From Christensenella sp. UBA7588 (lineage in GTDB: Bacteria; Bacillota; Clostridia; Christensenellales; CAG-917), in the NCBI GenBank assembly GCA_002478945.1, contig DLKM01000025.1, positions 77,331 through 141,330 on the forward strand: a stretch of 64,000 nt of DNA, read 5' to 3'. Shown here in pieces: positions 43,747-52,943 of this stretch (positions within the stretch are counted from its first letter, which is position 1; each line of letters begins with the position of its first letter). The position numbers and the translations under genes are program-made. The notes under the pieces are model-generated. The model had not been told where the DNA came from. It ran no database searches and was given only the letters and a program-made list of their open reading frames with translations.

Positions 43747-45543
43747 TTATTTCTTGTTGTTTTTGAGATAATCTGCGATTGCGTCCTCGATTTTGCTGTG
43801 GTCGCTGATAACGTTTCGCCAGCCTTTCTTTGTGTAGATATACATTTTGCCTGCATAAACGACGAGGGTTCCGTTGCTCGGAGCTCCTGTTCCGCCCGTG
43901 GCGTGCTTATTGAGAGCCTCTTTAGCGTTCGGGTCTGTAACTTCGTCTCCGCAGAGCAAGTCGTATTCTTTCTTTTTATCTCTGGAGCCTTGACCGATAG
44001 TAATGTCGATGTCGTCGTTCTTGCGTCCGCTGCCGAGTCCTTGAACGTAAACGGTAACGCCTTTAGCGTTTTTCTCGTTGAGTTTTGCTTTCAAGCTGTC
44101 ATATTTTTCTTTAGACAGCTTTCCTGCAGCATACATATCGTCGAGCTCCTTGTTTGCCTCGGTAAAGTCGCTAATCGAGTCAGCAAAATTACTGCCGTAG
44201 TCTTTACCAACAAGCCCAGAAATGGCAGCCTCTTGCCCTCTACCGTAAATATCCTGATACTCGCTCTGGGAAATTTTCTTCTCGGCGTAGAGTTTGTCAG
44301 CGTTCTCGAGAGTAGCCTCAATAGAGCTGTAGTCTCCGCTTTCCATACTTTCCTCGATTTTCTTTTTCGATTCGAGAGCAACTTTGTTGTTGTATTTTTC
44401 CTTAAGAGAGTCGTATTGCTCTTTAGAGATATAATCGAGTTCGAGCAGGTTGTCGAGATAGTCAGACTCGAGTTCAGAGCCGTATTGGTTGATGTTGTCG
44501 ATAGCACTTGCGTAATTTTCGGAATATTTAGACTGTTTGTATTTGTCGGCTGCGTCTGTAATACTTGCAATATCGCTTTCGGATAAGCCGTATTTTGTTG
44601 CAAGTTCTTGGAGCTGTTCTTTTGAATAGGAGCCGCTGTTTGCTTGCGAAAGCAGTTCTGCGTAAGCAGCCTTTCTTTCCGCCTCTTCTTGTTCTGCTTT
44701 TGCTTTTGCCTCTTCAGCTTTCTGTTGCTGATACTTAGCAAGCTCGCCAGCGTTCTGGTTGACGTTTTGCTCGTAGCTAAGCTTTGCGTTAAGCTTGTCG
44801 CTGTTAGTCTGTTGGTCGGCAGCAAGTTTTGTCTGGTCGGCAGTATATTGAGCGTCCCTCTTGGCGGCGGTCGCACTTGCGTTTGCTGCTTGCTGTTCAG
44901 CTCGTTGCTGAGCATAAGCCTGAGCGTTCAGATATTCTCCGTATCCGCTACCGCTTAAGCCCATACTTTGCATTTGCTCGCCTACTTTGCCATATTGAGA
45001 CAGGTTTTGAGCATAACTGGAACGAGCGTCAATATTTGCACGCTCCCTTTCCCTCTCTGCGTTCTGTTCTGCCTGTATTCTTTGATTTTCCGCCGCCTGC
45101 TTTGCAGATTGTGCGTTTTTATCAATAGCCTCCACAGTGTCCTTATACGTCTTTTCGTATGTCTCAGAGTTTTTTTGCAGCCATTGCTCATAGCTGTCTA
45201 CAGGCTCAGTCGAGGACGGCGTTTCCTGCGTCGGAGTTGTCGGAGTAGTTGTTTGCGATGTGTCGCCCGATACACCTGCATTTGCATACGTCGGTGCAGT
45301 TGGCGTCACAAGGTCTTTCGGTAAACGTTCGCCTAAGCCATTGATGTTTTGAAGATAACTTGTATCCAGATTCTGCCTCGTTCTCAGCAATTCCTCAGGG
45401 CTAATAAACTGCGGTTGTTTAGGAGTGTTGAACGTGCCTCCGTCTATCGGTTGCACATCTCTTAGATTTTCCGTGTAACCGAGGTTAATTTGCGGTGTTT
45501 TTGTCACTTTCGATGTAGAAATAGGGTCTTTAAGTTTTCTCAT
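43747..45543 (-). CDS. internal virion / coiled-coil structural protein
   Basis: 598 aa. Pro/Thr-rich N-terminal part (TPTTPTQETPSSTEPVDSYE), then a long Gln/Ala/Glu coiled coil (about 135-300, QAAENQRIQAEQNAERERER). Next come repeated helical units with a Y-SLKEKYN / YDSLKAKLNEK theme (about 370-490), and a small C-terminal domain. The ATG overlaps the portal stop by 4 bp. Lies between portal and the polyvalent protein, so probably an internal core or ejection protein. Confidence 0.65.
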   Translation of the reverse strand: MRKLKDPISTSKVTKTPQINLGYTENLRDVQPIDGGTFNTPKQPQFISPEELLRTRQNLDTSYLQNINGLGERLPKDLVTPTAPTYANAGVSGDTSQTTTPTTPTQETPSSTEPVDSYEQWLQKNSETYEKTYKDTVEAIDKNAQSAKQAAENQRIQAEQNAERERERANIDARSSYAQNLSQYGKVGEQMQSMGLSGSGYGEYLNAQAYAQQRAEQQAANASATAAKRDAQYTADQTKLAADQQTNSDKLNAKLSYEQNVNQNAGELAKYQQQKAEEAKAKAEQEEAERKAAYAELLSQANSGSYSKEQLQELATKYGLSESDIASITDAADKYKQSKYSENYASAIDNINQYGSELESDYLDNLLELDYISKEQYDSLKEKYNNKVALESKKKIEESMESGDYSSIEATLENADKLYAEKKISQSEYQDIYGRGQEAAISGLVGKDYGSNFADSISDFTEANKELDDMYAAGKLSKEKYDSLKAKLNEKNAKGVTVYVQGLGSGRKNDDIDITIGQGSRDKKKEYDLLCGDEVTDPNAKEALNKHATGGTGAPSNGTLVVYAGKMYIYTKKGWRNVISDHSKIEDAIADYLKNNKK

Positions 45544-47474
45544 TGCTTATTTCCTCCTTTAAGTTTTTCGAGGAGGTATTCCTCATATCCTTTTCTGCCG
45601 TCAACCTCTTTTGATAAACCGTCAATTTGCGTCTGCATTTGCTGCAATTCTTGCTGACGTGCAATTTCAGCCTTAATACGCTCGACGTTATCGTGTGCCC
45701 ACGGATAATGAGCCATTTCCTGATTCTGCCAGAATATGAGCTGTGTCTGTGGTAATGCAGGGTCTCCGTATGCACCTTGCTGGAAGTTGGCTCTGTTTTC
45801 CTGCCAAAGCGTCTCTCTCGATTTTTCAACGTCGATTGTTGCGTCCGTAGAGAAGAGATATTCGTCGTTGTAGTAATACTCGCCTGCAGCGTCTCTCTCA
45901 ATAAAATCGTAACGGTTGAACATATAGTTTTGCCGCCTGCCCTGAGCGTCTATGTAAGTTGCAGGTCTTGGCTCGTCGGCGTAAGCGAGATAATACTGAA
46001 AGATTATCTGGTCGATTTCCGCATAAGCTGCATTTTTCATTTGCCGCTTACTATCGAGACGTCCTGCCGCCTGAGCTACCTGTATCTGCTTTGCTTTACC
46101 GCTTTGAGCGGAGCTGTCATACTGCCCCTGATAGCTATCGGTAATACCGAGCAGTCTTTTGGCTTGGTCGTAAAGCCTTTCAGCCTGTTGCACGTCTCGA
46201 GAAATGTCTACCTGCAAATCAACTCTCCCGAAAAGTTTATAATTGGCTTGTGTCGCCTTAAAAACTTTCTTCCAGAGGCTGTTGTCGAGGTCTCCTGTAA
46301 AACCCTCGGGAACAATAGGATAAACGCCGCTGCCGAGCAATTTCTCAACGATACGGCTTTCTATCTTGTTTATTGCCTGTTGCTGCGGTCTGATAAATTC
46401 GCAGTCAGACTGTCCGAGTAGGTTGTCTTCCTCTGATGTGTTTTTTCTGATTACAACAGGTAAAATATTCGGCGTATAAAACGGTAATTTTGTCGGTTCG
46501 GTCTTCGGAACAGGAACGTCTTGCATAATCGGCAAACCGAGGTCGTCAAACGCCATTTGTCCGTTATCGAGATAGAGCGGTTGTTTTTCGGTAGTCATTT
46601 CTACCTGCCCGTCCTTGATTACGGTGCTCATAGCAGGAATTACGTTGCCGTCCGAAAGGTGCACGTCTTCGATAAGCTCCTCGTATTCTTCGTTGAGGGT
46701 CTCGTAAACAGGTTTGTCACAGGTGCAGAGTTCCTCTCGTTTGCCGCACTTTTTGCAAATTTTGCGTTTCCTTGCGTAATAATCTTCGATGTCGAGCAGT
46801 TCGGTATCTCCGCTCCAGACATATTGACAGACCTTGTCTTCGTCGTTTTTGTAATAACAGACATAAAGCGTTGCCGTCTTATCGTCCGCACTTTCTTCAG
46901 ACTCGGTATCCTCCGCCACCGCAGGGGAAACGCCGTATTTACGGACTATCTCTTCTTTTGTTGTTTCAAACTCGATAAAGCAGTATTCCATATCCTTAAC
47001 GTCGTAGATATTCGGCTGTCCTGTAAAGCGTTTAGGACTCAAGCAGCTGATTCTGACATCTCCGACAGTATTGTGTGTGACTATCGAGTTATCCCACTCA
47101 ATAAGCCAGATAGAACCGCCGTAGATAGGGTTGTATCGCTCGTCGAGGTCGTTTAGTTTCTCAAACGGGAGCTCGTTTCGCTTGTTTTTGAGTAAATACT
47201 CAATGCTTTTGGCGTTTCTCTCGTTCCTTTCGCTAAACATTTTCGGAGTAACGGCTGGGTTCGGAAGATAGCTCGTTACCTGAGACTCGACAAGTTCATA
47301 CGTTATGTTTCGTATTTGCGTCGCCTCGGTATCGGAGCCGTCTATTTTCGTTGAGCCTTTATACTGTTGCAAGTGTTGCTCCAGTTTTCTATACGTTTCG
47401 TCAGAAAAAGACCTTGCCTCGTGGTAAAGTTCCTGAAAAAACGTAAGTTTGGTGTCTTCGATTTCTATTTTCAT
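45540..47474 (-). CDS. portal protein
   Basis: 644 aa. Dodecameric portal through which DNA is packaged. Family-like features: N-terminal helices, RNITYELVESQVTSYLPNPA, IYGGSIWLIEWDNS, then the stem/crown with SDCEFIRPQQQAINKIESRI. A cysteine knuckle KICKKCGKREELCTCDKP (about residues 236-253) is inserted in the wing region; this is not usual for portals. Start overlaps the TerL stop by 4 bp. Confidence 0.88.
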   Translation of the reverse strand: MKIEIEDTKLTFFQELYHEARSFSDETYRKLEQHLQQYKGSTKIDGSDTEATQIRNITYELVESQVTSYLPNPAVTPKMFSERNERNAKSIEYLLKNKRNELPFEKLNDLDERYNPIYGGSIWLIEWDNSIVTHNTVGDVRISCLSPKRFTGQPNIYDVKDMEYCFIEFETTKEEIVRKYGVSPAVAEDTESEESADDKTATLYVCYYKNDEDKVCQYVWSGDTELLDIEDYYARKRKICKKCGKREELCTCDKPVYETLNEEYEELIEDVHLSDGNVIPAMSTVIKDGQVEMTTEKQPLYLDNGQMAFDDLGLPIMQDVPVPKTEPTKLPFYTPNILPVVIRKNTSEEDNLLGQSDCEFIRPQQQAINKIESRIVEKLLGSGVYPIVPEGFTGDLDNSLWKKVFKATQANYKLFGRVDLQVDISRDVQQAERLYDQAKRLLGITDSYQGQYDSSAQSGKAKQIQVAQAAGRLDSKRQMKNAAYAEIDQIIFQYYLAYADEPRPATYIDAQGRRQNYMFNRYDFIERDAAGEYYYNDEYLFSTDATIDVEKSRETLWQENRANFQQGAYGDPALPQTQLIFWQNQEMAHYPWAHDNVERIKAEIARQQELQQMQTQIDGLSKEVDGRKGYEEYLLEKLKGGNKQ

Positions 47475-49015
47475 AGGTCGGGTTCTCCATATTTCTTGAT
47501 AATTATTTGTCGTTCAGCCTCTGAGGCGTTTAAGTAGTCCTCCAGAATATCGGCTCTATACTTAACACGCTTAGGCTTTTGCTGTTCGGGCGGCTGTGTC
47601 CAGTAGATTGCAAAGTAACGAAGAGCGTCTGGTGCGTGCGTGAGTTCGTGAGGTTCTTTCGCACAATCGTCTGGGTTCTTTTCGTCTATTAGAATCTGTG
47701 GCAACGTCCGTATGAGGTTCGTGCAAGTGCGGAATATCTTTAATCGAGCATATTTCTTTCCGTCAGGCGTAAACTGCGGTTTTAATAACTCTTTTATAGA
47801 CAACCAGCCTGCACTTCTGTCGTTGTTTGACTTTACAAGCTCGAGACCGTTTTCCTCAAAAACGAGGGCTTTACTTTTTCCGCTCTCTTGATTGCGATTC
47901 CAAAGGTCTGGTGGAGCAAGCCTAACTCTCGGCGGATACCACTGAGATACCGAGCCGTCCTCATTCTCAACACTTTCTGCGAGCAGCACTTTTGCCGCTG
48001 CGTCCGATATAATCAAATTGCTTTGATAAATTTCGTGGAATACATAGACATTTTTCTCATTGTCGATTGCTACCTTGTAATGAGCAAACATATCCAGACC
48101 GTAGTCCATAGTGTTGTAAATAGTCCAGTCGGACGGAATCTTGAAAGGCTCGCAAGTATGCAGACTATAATCAAACTCCGAGAAAAAGCTACCGCCGAGA
48201 TTACTGAGAGCCTCTTCCGCAGTTCTCGGGTATTCTTGCTTAACCTTAACGCCTAAGTCCGTAGCCGTCTGTTCATACCACTCTTGCGTTCTACGAGGGT
48301 CTGAGAACACTGAGAGGAATATCTTATGAAAGGCGTTCTCTGACGTCCAGAGAGACTCAAACAGCGTGCCTTTCTTTATAGTAGACAGTCCAATTACTTT
48401 ACCGCCTGTAGGACGGTTTATTGTCGGATATGCCGACGTCCAGATTTCGTCCGCCGCCTCTTGAAACGCCCACTCGTCAAGTAGCAGAATATTGCCTGTA
48501 AATGAACGCCCTGCGGCAGGAGACGCAGGAAAAGCCTTAAACGTTGATTTCAGACGTCCGCCGCCGTCCGTAATGGTTATCGTGCTTGCCGTCGCCACAT
48601 ACTTTAGACCGCCTGCGTGCAATATCTCTGGTTGGTTATCGAGAATAACACTCATACGCCTGACAAGCTCTTTTGCGTCGTCTTCCGTCTTAGAAAGAGC
48701 CACGACAGTATGCCCGAGATTAAACATTAAGTCGTGCGTGCAATAGTAAAGAGCTATCCACGTAATACCCATTTGTCGAGCCTTGAGTATAAGATTCAAA
48801 CGATAGGTATCAAAGTCTCTGAGCGTCTGATTTTGAGCGTCCCAGCCTTTGAACGGGACAATTATCTCGGGAGAGTCTTTGTCTTCGATAACGCAATAGG
48901 TGTTTGCCCAGTAAACAACGTTGTCACGGCAATAATCAAACTCGGCTTTAAGAATCTGCTGTATGTATTCGCCATAGGTGGCGGCGGATATTTTAGCTGT
49001 CTTCTTTTTTGCCAT
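47471..49015 (-). CDS. terL: terminase large subunit
   Basis: 514 aa packaging ATPase/nuclease. ATPase part has a Walker-A-like KARQMGITWIALYY and Walker B ILLLDEWAFQE. The nuclease part begins near IYNTMDYGLDMFAHYKVAID. ATG 49015 (MAKKKTAKISAATYG) is used because GGAGAACGGCTCA lies just before it; it overlaps the terS 3' end by 23 bp. Confidence 0.93.
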   Translation of the reverse strand: MAKKKTAKISAATYGEYIQQILKAEFDYCRDNVVYWANTYCVIEDKDSPEIIVPFKGWDAQNQTLRDFDTYRLNLILKARQMGITWIALYYCTHDLMFNLGHTVVALSKTEDDAKELVRRMSVILDNQPEILHAGGLKYVATASTITITDGGGRLKSTFKAFPASPAAGRSFTGNILLLDEWAFQEAADEIWTSAYPTINRPTGGKVIGLSTIKKGTLFESLWTSENAFHKIFLSVFSDPRRTQEWYEQTATDLGVKVKQEYPRTAEEALSNLGGSFFSEFDYSLHTCEPFKIPSDWTIYNTMDYGLDMFAHYKVAIDNEKNVYVFHEIYQSNLIISDAAAKVLLAESVENEDGSVSQWYPPRVRLAPPDLWNRNQESGKSKALVFEENGLELVKSNNDRSAGWLSIKELLKPQFTPDGKKYARLKIFRTCTNLIRTLPQILIDEKNPDDCAKEPHELTHAPDALRYFAIYWTQPPEQQKPKRVKYRADILEDYLNASEAERQIIIKKYGEPDL

Positions 49016-49574
49016 TGAGCCGTTCTCCCACACGTTGTATAATTGCAAGCGTTTTATCGTCTACGCCTGTAACGACGTTTGTATCAACTTCCTGCTTGTC
49101 GGCTTTGCCGTGGTTGTTTACAGCCTCAAACTTGGCATATACAGGGTTATACAAGCCCGAAACCGCATTTGCCGTAAGCTTTCCGAGCTGCATTTCCTTT
49201 GCACGTGCGTAACAGACCTTAAAACGGGGGCTTATTTCCGTCCAGTTTTTTACGGTCTCAGTAGTTACGCCCAAACTCGCAGCAAACAATTCAAACGTCG
49301 GGTATTCTGTTGCTACCACGACAGGTGTTCTTGATGTAAGTTCGCCCTTAAAGTAGGTTTCCTTGTATTCCACTCTGGTAGCAGGCTTACCGAAAAAATC
49401 TATTATCTTGTCGCAGTATTCCTCTTTGAATTTGCAGGCAGCAGCATTTTCCTTTTGAAAGCGTGTCTCTTCGCCTATAACATTGCCTTTTACGAATTGA
49501 CCTTTTTCGTTTCTAACCGCTCCTTTTTTATTTGCCGATTTCTTTTTCGGCGTTGTATCTTTTTTTTGACTCAT
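48993..49574 (-). CDS. terS: terminase small subunit
   Basis: 193 aa DNA-recognition subunit. Lys-rich N-terminus, then a helix-turn-helix-like region (YPTFELFAASLGVTTETVKN, followed by WTEISPRFKVCYARAKEMQ), as in phage terminase small subunits that choose the pac/cos site. First gene of the late operon; SD AGGAG. The repeated GAGCCC hairpin lies directly upstream. Confidence 0.85.
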   Translation of the reverse strand: MSQKKDTTPKKKSANKKGAVRNEKGQFVKGNVIGEETRFQKENAAACKFKEEYCDKIIDFFGKPATRVEYKETYFKGELTSRTPVVVATEYPTFELFAASLGVTTETVKNWTEISPRFKVCYARAKEMQLGKLTANAVSGLYNPVYAKFEAVNNHGKADKQEVDTNVVTGVDDKTLAIIQRVGERLNGKKEDS

Positions 49575-49589
49575 TTCGTTACTCCTGAA

Positions 49590-49662
49590 AACAAAATGAG
49601 CCCAGTTACTCCTGCTTGGAATAAAAGGGCTCTAACCTCAAAGGGTATATGGCACATATTCT
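49590..49662 (-). promoter_or_regulatory. leader element upstream of terS, copy A of the repeated hairpin
   Basis: On minus: TGTGCCA box (49656-49650), then GAGCCC (49632-49627) ... GGGCTC (49603-49598) followed by ATTTTGTTTTC. Same order and similar spacing as 33190-33260. Acts as terminator or attenuator between early and late regions. Confidence 0.6.
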
Positions 49663-49739
49663 AAAATCTATTTTAGCACTTGATTAAGTATGAATAGTCA
49701 CCATTTATGCTGGGGCTTGCTTTTGTCGATATGCTTTAG

Positions 49740-49755
49740 TAGTATATAGATACTA
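49740..49755. promoter_or_regulatory. inverted repeat near the early-late boundary
   Basis: TAGTAT-ATAG-ATACTA, a 16-bp perfect inverted repeat in an AT-rich 220-bp gap (49575-49796) that shows no good -35/-10 pair on minus. Possible binding site for the ArpU/RinA-like activator encoded beside it. Confidence 0.35.
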
Positions 49756-49796
49756 TCTTACATAACTGGTTTATAGTTTCTATTATTTATATATAC

Positions 49797-50132
49797 CTAC
49801 ATAAGAGCAAGTCCGACAGCTATATCGTATATAAGTTTTCTCTTACGCCGATAGTATGTATTCTTGGATATAAGCGGCGAGGCTGGCGAAAAGTCGTAAC
49901 CTCTGCGATACTGTATGTCCTTGAGAATATCTTTTCTGATTCCGACTTCAATGTCTTCGAGAGCACAATCGACGATATTGTTAAGACGCACATAAGTAGC
50001 CAGAACATCGCCCGTTACTATGCCGTGCTTTATCTGCTTTTCCCTGCGGTCGTAGTCACTGCAAACCGCTTTGACTATTTCCACAATACTTGTCGGTATC
50101 TCGTACTTGAAGTACATTTTTTGCCTCGCCAT
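49797..50132 (-). CDS. ArpU/RinA-like late transcription regulator
   Basis: 111 aa, basic, ending in the pattern SKNTYYRRKRKLIYDIAVGL, which is characteristic of phage late-gene activators of the ArpU/RinA type. A DYDRREKQI segment lies near residues 26-34. Last early gene, immediately before the late operon, which is where these activators are encoded. SD AGGAGG. Confidence 0.75.
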   Translation of the reverse strand: MARQKMYFKYEIPTSIVEIVKAVCSDYDRREKQIKHGIVTGDVLATYVRLNNIVDCALEDIEVGIRKDILKDIQYRRGYDFSPASPLISKNTYYRRKRKLIYDIAVGLALM

Positions 50133-50142
50133 AAACGCCTCC

Positions 50143-50472
50143 TTATTTGTTGCTGAGTTCGTTATACTCCTTTATCCACTCGTCGGGGATAGACTTACCG
50201 TCCTTAAGGCGTTCATTAACCGCCGCCTTAATATCTTTAAGTCTTGCTGCGTCGTGCTGTTCTTTCGGTAGCAGTTCGCCGTTTTTGCGTCCGACGACAC
50301 ATACGACAACAATGTTTTTATCGGGAGCCTTTTCCTCTTTTTCCTTGTAGAATGAGGGACGACTCATTTTGCCGCTCGGCGTTATTGCGTATGCACAGTG
50401 CTGGCACACCGTGGTGCCTTTTCGCAGGCACTTGTTGCAATCAAATTCGTAGTTCTTTTTATCGCTTTTCAT
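50143..50472 (-). CDS. small phage protein with four-cysteine cluster
   Basis: 109 aa. Zinc-binding-like CNKCLRKGTTVCQHC at residues 12-26 and a charged C-terminus. Overlaps the upstream gene by 14 bp. SD GGAGACAAC. No family recognised. Confidence 0.65.
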   Translation of the reverse strand: MKSDKKNYEFDCNKCLRKGTTVCQHCAYAITPSGKMSRPSFYKEKEEKAPDKNIVVVCVVGRKNGELLPKEQHDAARLKDIKAAVNERLKDGKSIPDEWIKEYNELSNK

Positions 50473-51058
50473 TGTTGTCTCCTTTGCGACGTCTGGTCGC
50501 TTGATTCATAATTTCGGTTATCTTCGGTATATCAATCATTTTTTTGAGTTCGTCGATTGTTTCAAACGTTTTCTCTGAAATTTCCTCTTCGGTTTTATGT
50601 AGAGTCAGACCGAGAGAAAGCACGCCGCTGTTTCTGACAACAGCAAAGAGCATAAGCTCAAACAAATCTCTTTCTTTCTGTAGCCTTTCCATAGCTGGGC
50701 AGGTATCGCACTTTCTATCGAGAGCCTCTGCAAGTTGTTTATTAGCCGCTGCGGCGAGCTTGTATTCTTTTTTCCACGAATCACGCTCTATAGCAAGTTT
50801 ATTGCCACCGATTAAAATATCCGTCAGCACGTCCTTATTGAGAAGATACGCAGTGCTGATTCCGTTAGATTTCATAAAATCGGAGACAGCGTTCAAAATA
50901 TGGTTTCTTTCAACGTCGTTTTGATATTCGATAACCTGACTAACGGTCTTATCGGTGGCGGACGCCTTAAAAACGCCCTGAGCCTCCTCTATCGTTACTT
51001 TTGGAGAGAACGTCGCCCTGATTACTTCGATAGGCATTTTGTCTTTTTTCTTTGTCAT
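50459..51058 (-). CDS. phage protein of unknown function
   Basis: 199 aa, mostly helical, with a CDTCPAMERLQKERDLFEL segment near the middle and a basic C-terminus (NQATRRRKGDNNEKR). SD AGGAGG before the ATG. Between ssb and the Cys-cluster gene in the early operon; may act in replication, but nothing in the sequence proves it. Confidence 0.65.
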   Translation of the reverse strand: MTKKKDKMPIEVIRATFSPKVTIEEAQGVFKASATDKTVSQVIEYQNDVERNHILNAVSDFMKSNGISTAYLLNKDVLTDILIGGNKLAIERDSWKKEYKLAAAANKQLAEALDRKCDTCPAMERLQKERDLFELMLFAVVRNSGVLSLGLTLHKTEEEISEKTFETIDELKKMIDIPKITEIMNQATRRRKGDNNEKR

Positions 51059-51069
51059 AAGACCTCCTG

Positions 51070-51444
51070 TTAGAACGGATAATCGTCGTCCGTGTATTGA
51101 GGCGTCTCCGCCACCCCTTGAGCGTCGTTACGGTTTCCGCTAAGGAACTCAACCGACTCTGCGATAATTTCGTTTCTGGAGCGTTTTGTGCCGTCTTTAT
51201 CCTCATACGAGTGGTTTTGCAGTTGAGCCGTAACAGCCACCTTGCTGCCTTTCTTAAGATACTTGCCGCAGTTGTCTGCGAGCGTTCTCCAAACGGTTAT
51301 CGTGAAGAAGTCGCAAGTCTTTTCGCCGTTCGTCTGATACGGTCTGTTTACGGCGATTCCGAACCTGCAAACAGATAAACCGCTTTGTGTTGTGCTGAAC
51401 TCAGGGTCTTTCGTGAGGTTGCCGATTAAAAACAGTTTATTCAC
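51070..51444 (-). CDS. ssb: single-stranded DNA-binding protein
   Basis: 124 aa. OB fold starting MNKLFLIGNLTKDPEFSTTQ with CRFGIAVNRPY, DFFTITVWRTLADNCGKYLK and the acidic tail ending DDDYPF, the conserved SSB C-terminal tip that recruits replication and recombination partners. Works with RecT and RusA encoded upstream. ATG overlaps the previous stop by 4 bp. Confidence 0.96.
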   Translation of the reverse strand: MNKLFLIGNLTKDPEFSTTQSGLSVCRFGIAVNRPYQTNGEKTCDFFTITVWRTLADNCGKYLKKGSKVAVTAQLQNHSYEDKDGTKRSRNEIIAESVEFLSGNRNDAQGVAETPQYTDDDYPF

Positions 51445-51902
51445 GCCTTATCCTCCCAAATAGACAACCTGCAACGCAAAATTACAAGGTATTGCCACAT
51501 AACGTCTCTTTGACGAATAAGATAGTCTTTTGCGGCGTCATTCAGGTTATCAAACTTAGGCGTCCCGATAAAACCGTTAAGAGACGTGACACGGCTTTCC
51601 AGCTCGTTTGCCTCTTTTTCGACCCTTTCTTTTGCTGTTTCTGCTTTTGTTTCGCAGAGTTCTTTTTGCAGCCTGTAACCCTCAAGCTCCCAGAGTTTAT
51701 CTCTGATGTCCCTTATACACAGCTCTTCGCCGATTTTCTTATCGTAGTTTTCGGGAGAAACGCAGGACGACGTCGCCACAATTACAAACCCCTCTTTCGT
51801 CGTGAACTTTACAAGAGTAGTTTTGTCTCCAAGCGTTTGAACCTCGAGCGTGCCGTTCTTAATGATTCTTTCAATTTGTTCAGATGTTACCTTGTTTTCC
51901 AT
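51441..51902 (-). CDS. phage protein of unknown function
   Basis: 153 aa. N-terminal alpha/beta part (LEVQTLGDKTTLVKFTTKEG), then a coiled-coil helix (about 80-110, LCETKAETAKERVEKEANEL). Overlaps ssb by 4 bp and the upstream membrane gene by 23 bp. No family recognised. Confidence 0.65.
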   Translation of the reverse strand: MENKVTSEQIERIIKNGTLEVQTLGDKTTLVKFTTKEGFVIVATSSCVSPENYDKKIGEELCIRDIRDKLWELEGYRLQKELCETKAETAKERVEKEANELESRVTSLNGFIGTPKFDNLNDAAKDYLIRQRDVMWQYLVILRCRLSIWEDKA

Positions 51903-52131
51903 TTTGAGACTCCTTTTTAATGTTTTTTATGAGATATATGCGATACGCCCAGCTAAACGAGGCGATTACACCAGTAGATAATGCTGCCTGCCCGTATCCG
52001 AGTGCAGCAAAGGTTTCTTCTGCGTTGATTGCCATACCTGTGCATACAGCTTGCGTTATCGCTAAAATAGAGATAAGCAACGGGAGAGCGAGTTTGAGCA
52101 CGGCTTTTGTTATAGGTTTTACTTTTTTCAT
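51880..52131 (-). CDS. small two-helix membrane protein
   Basis: 83 aa with hydrophobic segments VLKLALPLLISILAITQAVC and YGQAALSTGVIASFSWAYRI and basic ends. SD AGGAGG. Unknown role; one of two tiny membrane proteins in this early block. Confidence 0.6.
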   Translation of the reverse strand: MKKVKPITKAVLKLALPLLISILAITQAVCTGMAINAEETFAALGYGQAALSTGVIASFSWAYRIYLIKNIKKESQNGKQGNI

Positions 52132-52133
52132 AA

Positions 52134-52322
52134 TTACCTCCTTATTTCGCTTTCTGGCTGTCTTTCGTTACACGTCCGAACGTCAGAACAGCGAATCTTA
52201 TATTTATCGCAATAAGCGTAAGCGTGACTCACTCCGATAGCGTGATAGTTATTCGGCTGAACATAGGAACTCCAGACTCGGCGTTTACAGTGTTCGCAGC
52301 CTTTACAGTTCTTTACTTTCAT
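52134..52322 (-). CDS. 62-aa cysteine-rich protein
   Basis: Cysteines in CKGCEHCKRR, AYCDKYKIRCSDVRTC suggest a small metal-binding protein. Overlaps the upstream gene by 20 bp. Function unknown. Confidence 0.6.
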   Translation of the reverse strand: MKVKNCKGCEHCKRRVWSSYVQPNNYHAIGVSHAYAYCDKYKIRCSDVRTCNERQPESEIRR

Positions 52323-52608
52323 TTGCGTCCTCTTCCTCCTTGCTTATTACGAGCCCTGCCTTAATAGCTGCGTAGAGACCGTCTTCGGGTTCAACGCCTC
52401 GTTTTTGGTATTTTGGCACGCTATGTATGCGAGTGTCGTCTTCGTATATCTCGTCTCGCCAAATTTCCCTTACAACATTGTTGCAGAGCAACATAACGCC
52501 CTGTCTGCTTGCAAAGTAATAATTCGTGTGCGACCTCGACACTCTGAAACTCACAAAGCCACACTCGGTAAGTTTGTTAATGTCAACGTCTTTCTTGATT
52601 TTTAGCAT
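52303..52608 (-). CDS. phage protein of unknown function
   Basis: 101 aa; basic N-terminus (MLKIKKDVDINKLTECGFVS) and acidic C-terminal tail. SD GGAGGC. Overlaps the upstream membrane-protein gene by 26 bp, typical of compact phage operons. No family recognised. Confidence 0.6.
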   Translation of the reverse strand: MLKIKKDVDINKLTECGFVSFRVSRSHTNYYFASRQGVMLLCNNVVREIWRDEIYEDDTRIHSVPKYQKRGVEPEDGLYAAIKAGLVISKEEEDANESKEL

Positions 52609-52903
52609 TTTTTGCCTCCTCTTTCTTTTTTGATTTTCGTTTTTTGATAGCGTGATAAAGTTTCTTAAGTCCGACGGCTAAAGCCAGCTGCAGCGGCATA
52701 GCAGGTGTGAACGGTGCCGACCAGAACGCAATAACCGCTCCGAACGCCGTCCACCACCAACTATTTACAAATACCGCAAGCAAGCCTGCGACAATGCACG
52801 GAGACCAGAAAATCACTTCCGCTATCAACACCCAGACGAGCATTTCTCGATTGAGAACGTTCTTTCTGAGCCATTGCCATAGTTTTTTTAGTTTTTCTTT
52901 CAT
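52583..52903 (-). CDS. small membrane protein with highly basic tail
   Basis: 106 aa from ATG 52903 (a TTG at 52921 is also possible). Two to three hydrophobic segments (MLVWVLIAEVIFWSPCIVAG; WWWTAFGAVIAFWSAPF) and a C-terminal tail of mixed Lys/Glu (KKRKSKKKEEAKNAKNQERR). Weak SD (AAGG). Unknown role. Confidence 0.55.
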   Translation of the reverse strand: MKEKLKKLWQWLRKNVLNREMLVWVLIAEVIFWSPCIVAGLLAVFVNSWWWTAFGAVIAFWSAPFTPAMPLQLALAVGLKKLYHAIKKRKSKKKEEAKNAKNQERR

Positions 52904-52943
52904 ATTTGCCTTATGCGACAATCTTTAAGTGTCCTCCCGATTG

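Noticed and set aside
44091..44915. 274-codon alternative frame on minus inside the coiled-coil virion gene
   Set aside because: Different frame of the same strand with Arg/Ser/Thr-rich nonsense composition; the 598-aa frame has SD and coupling to portal.
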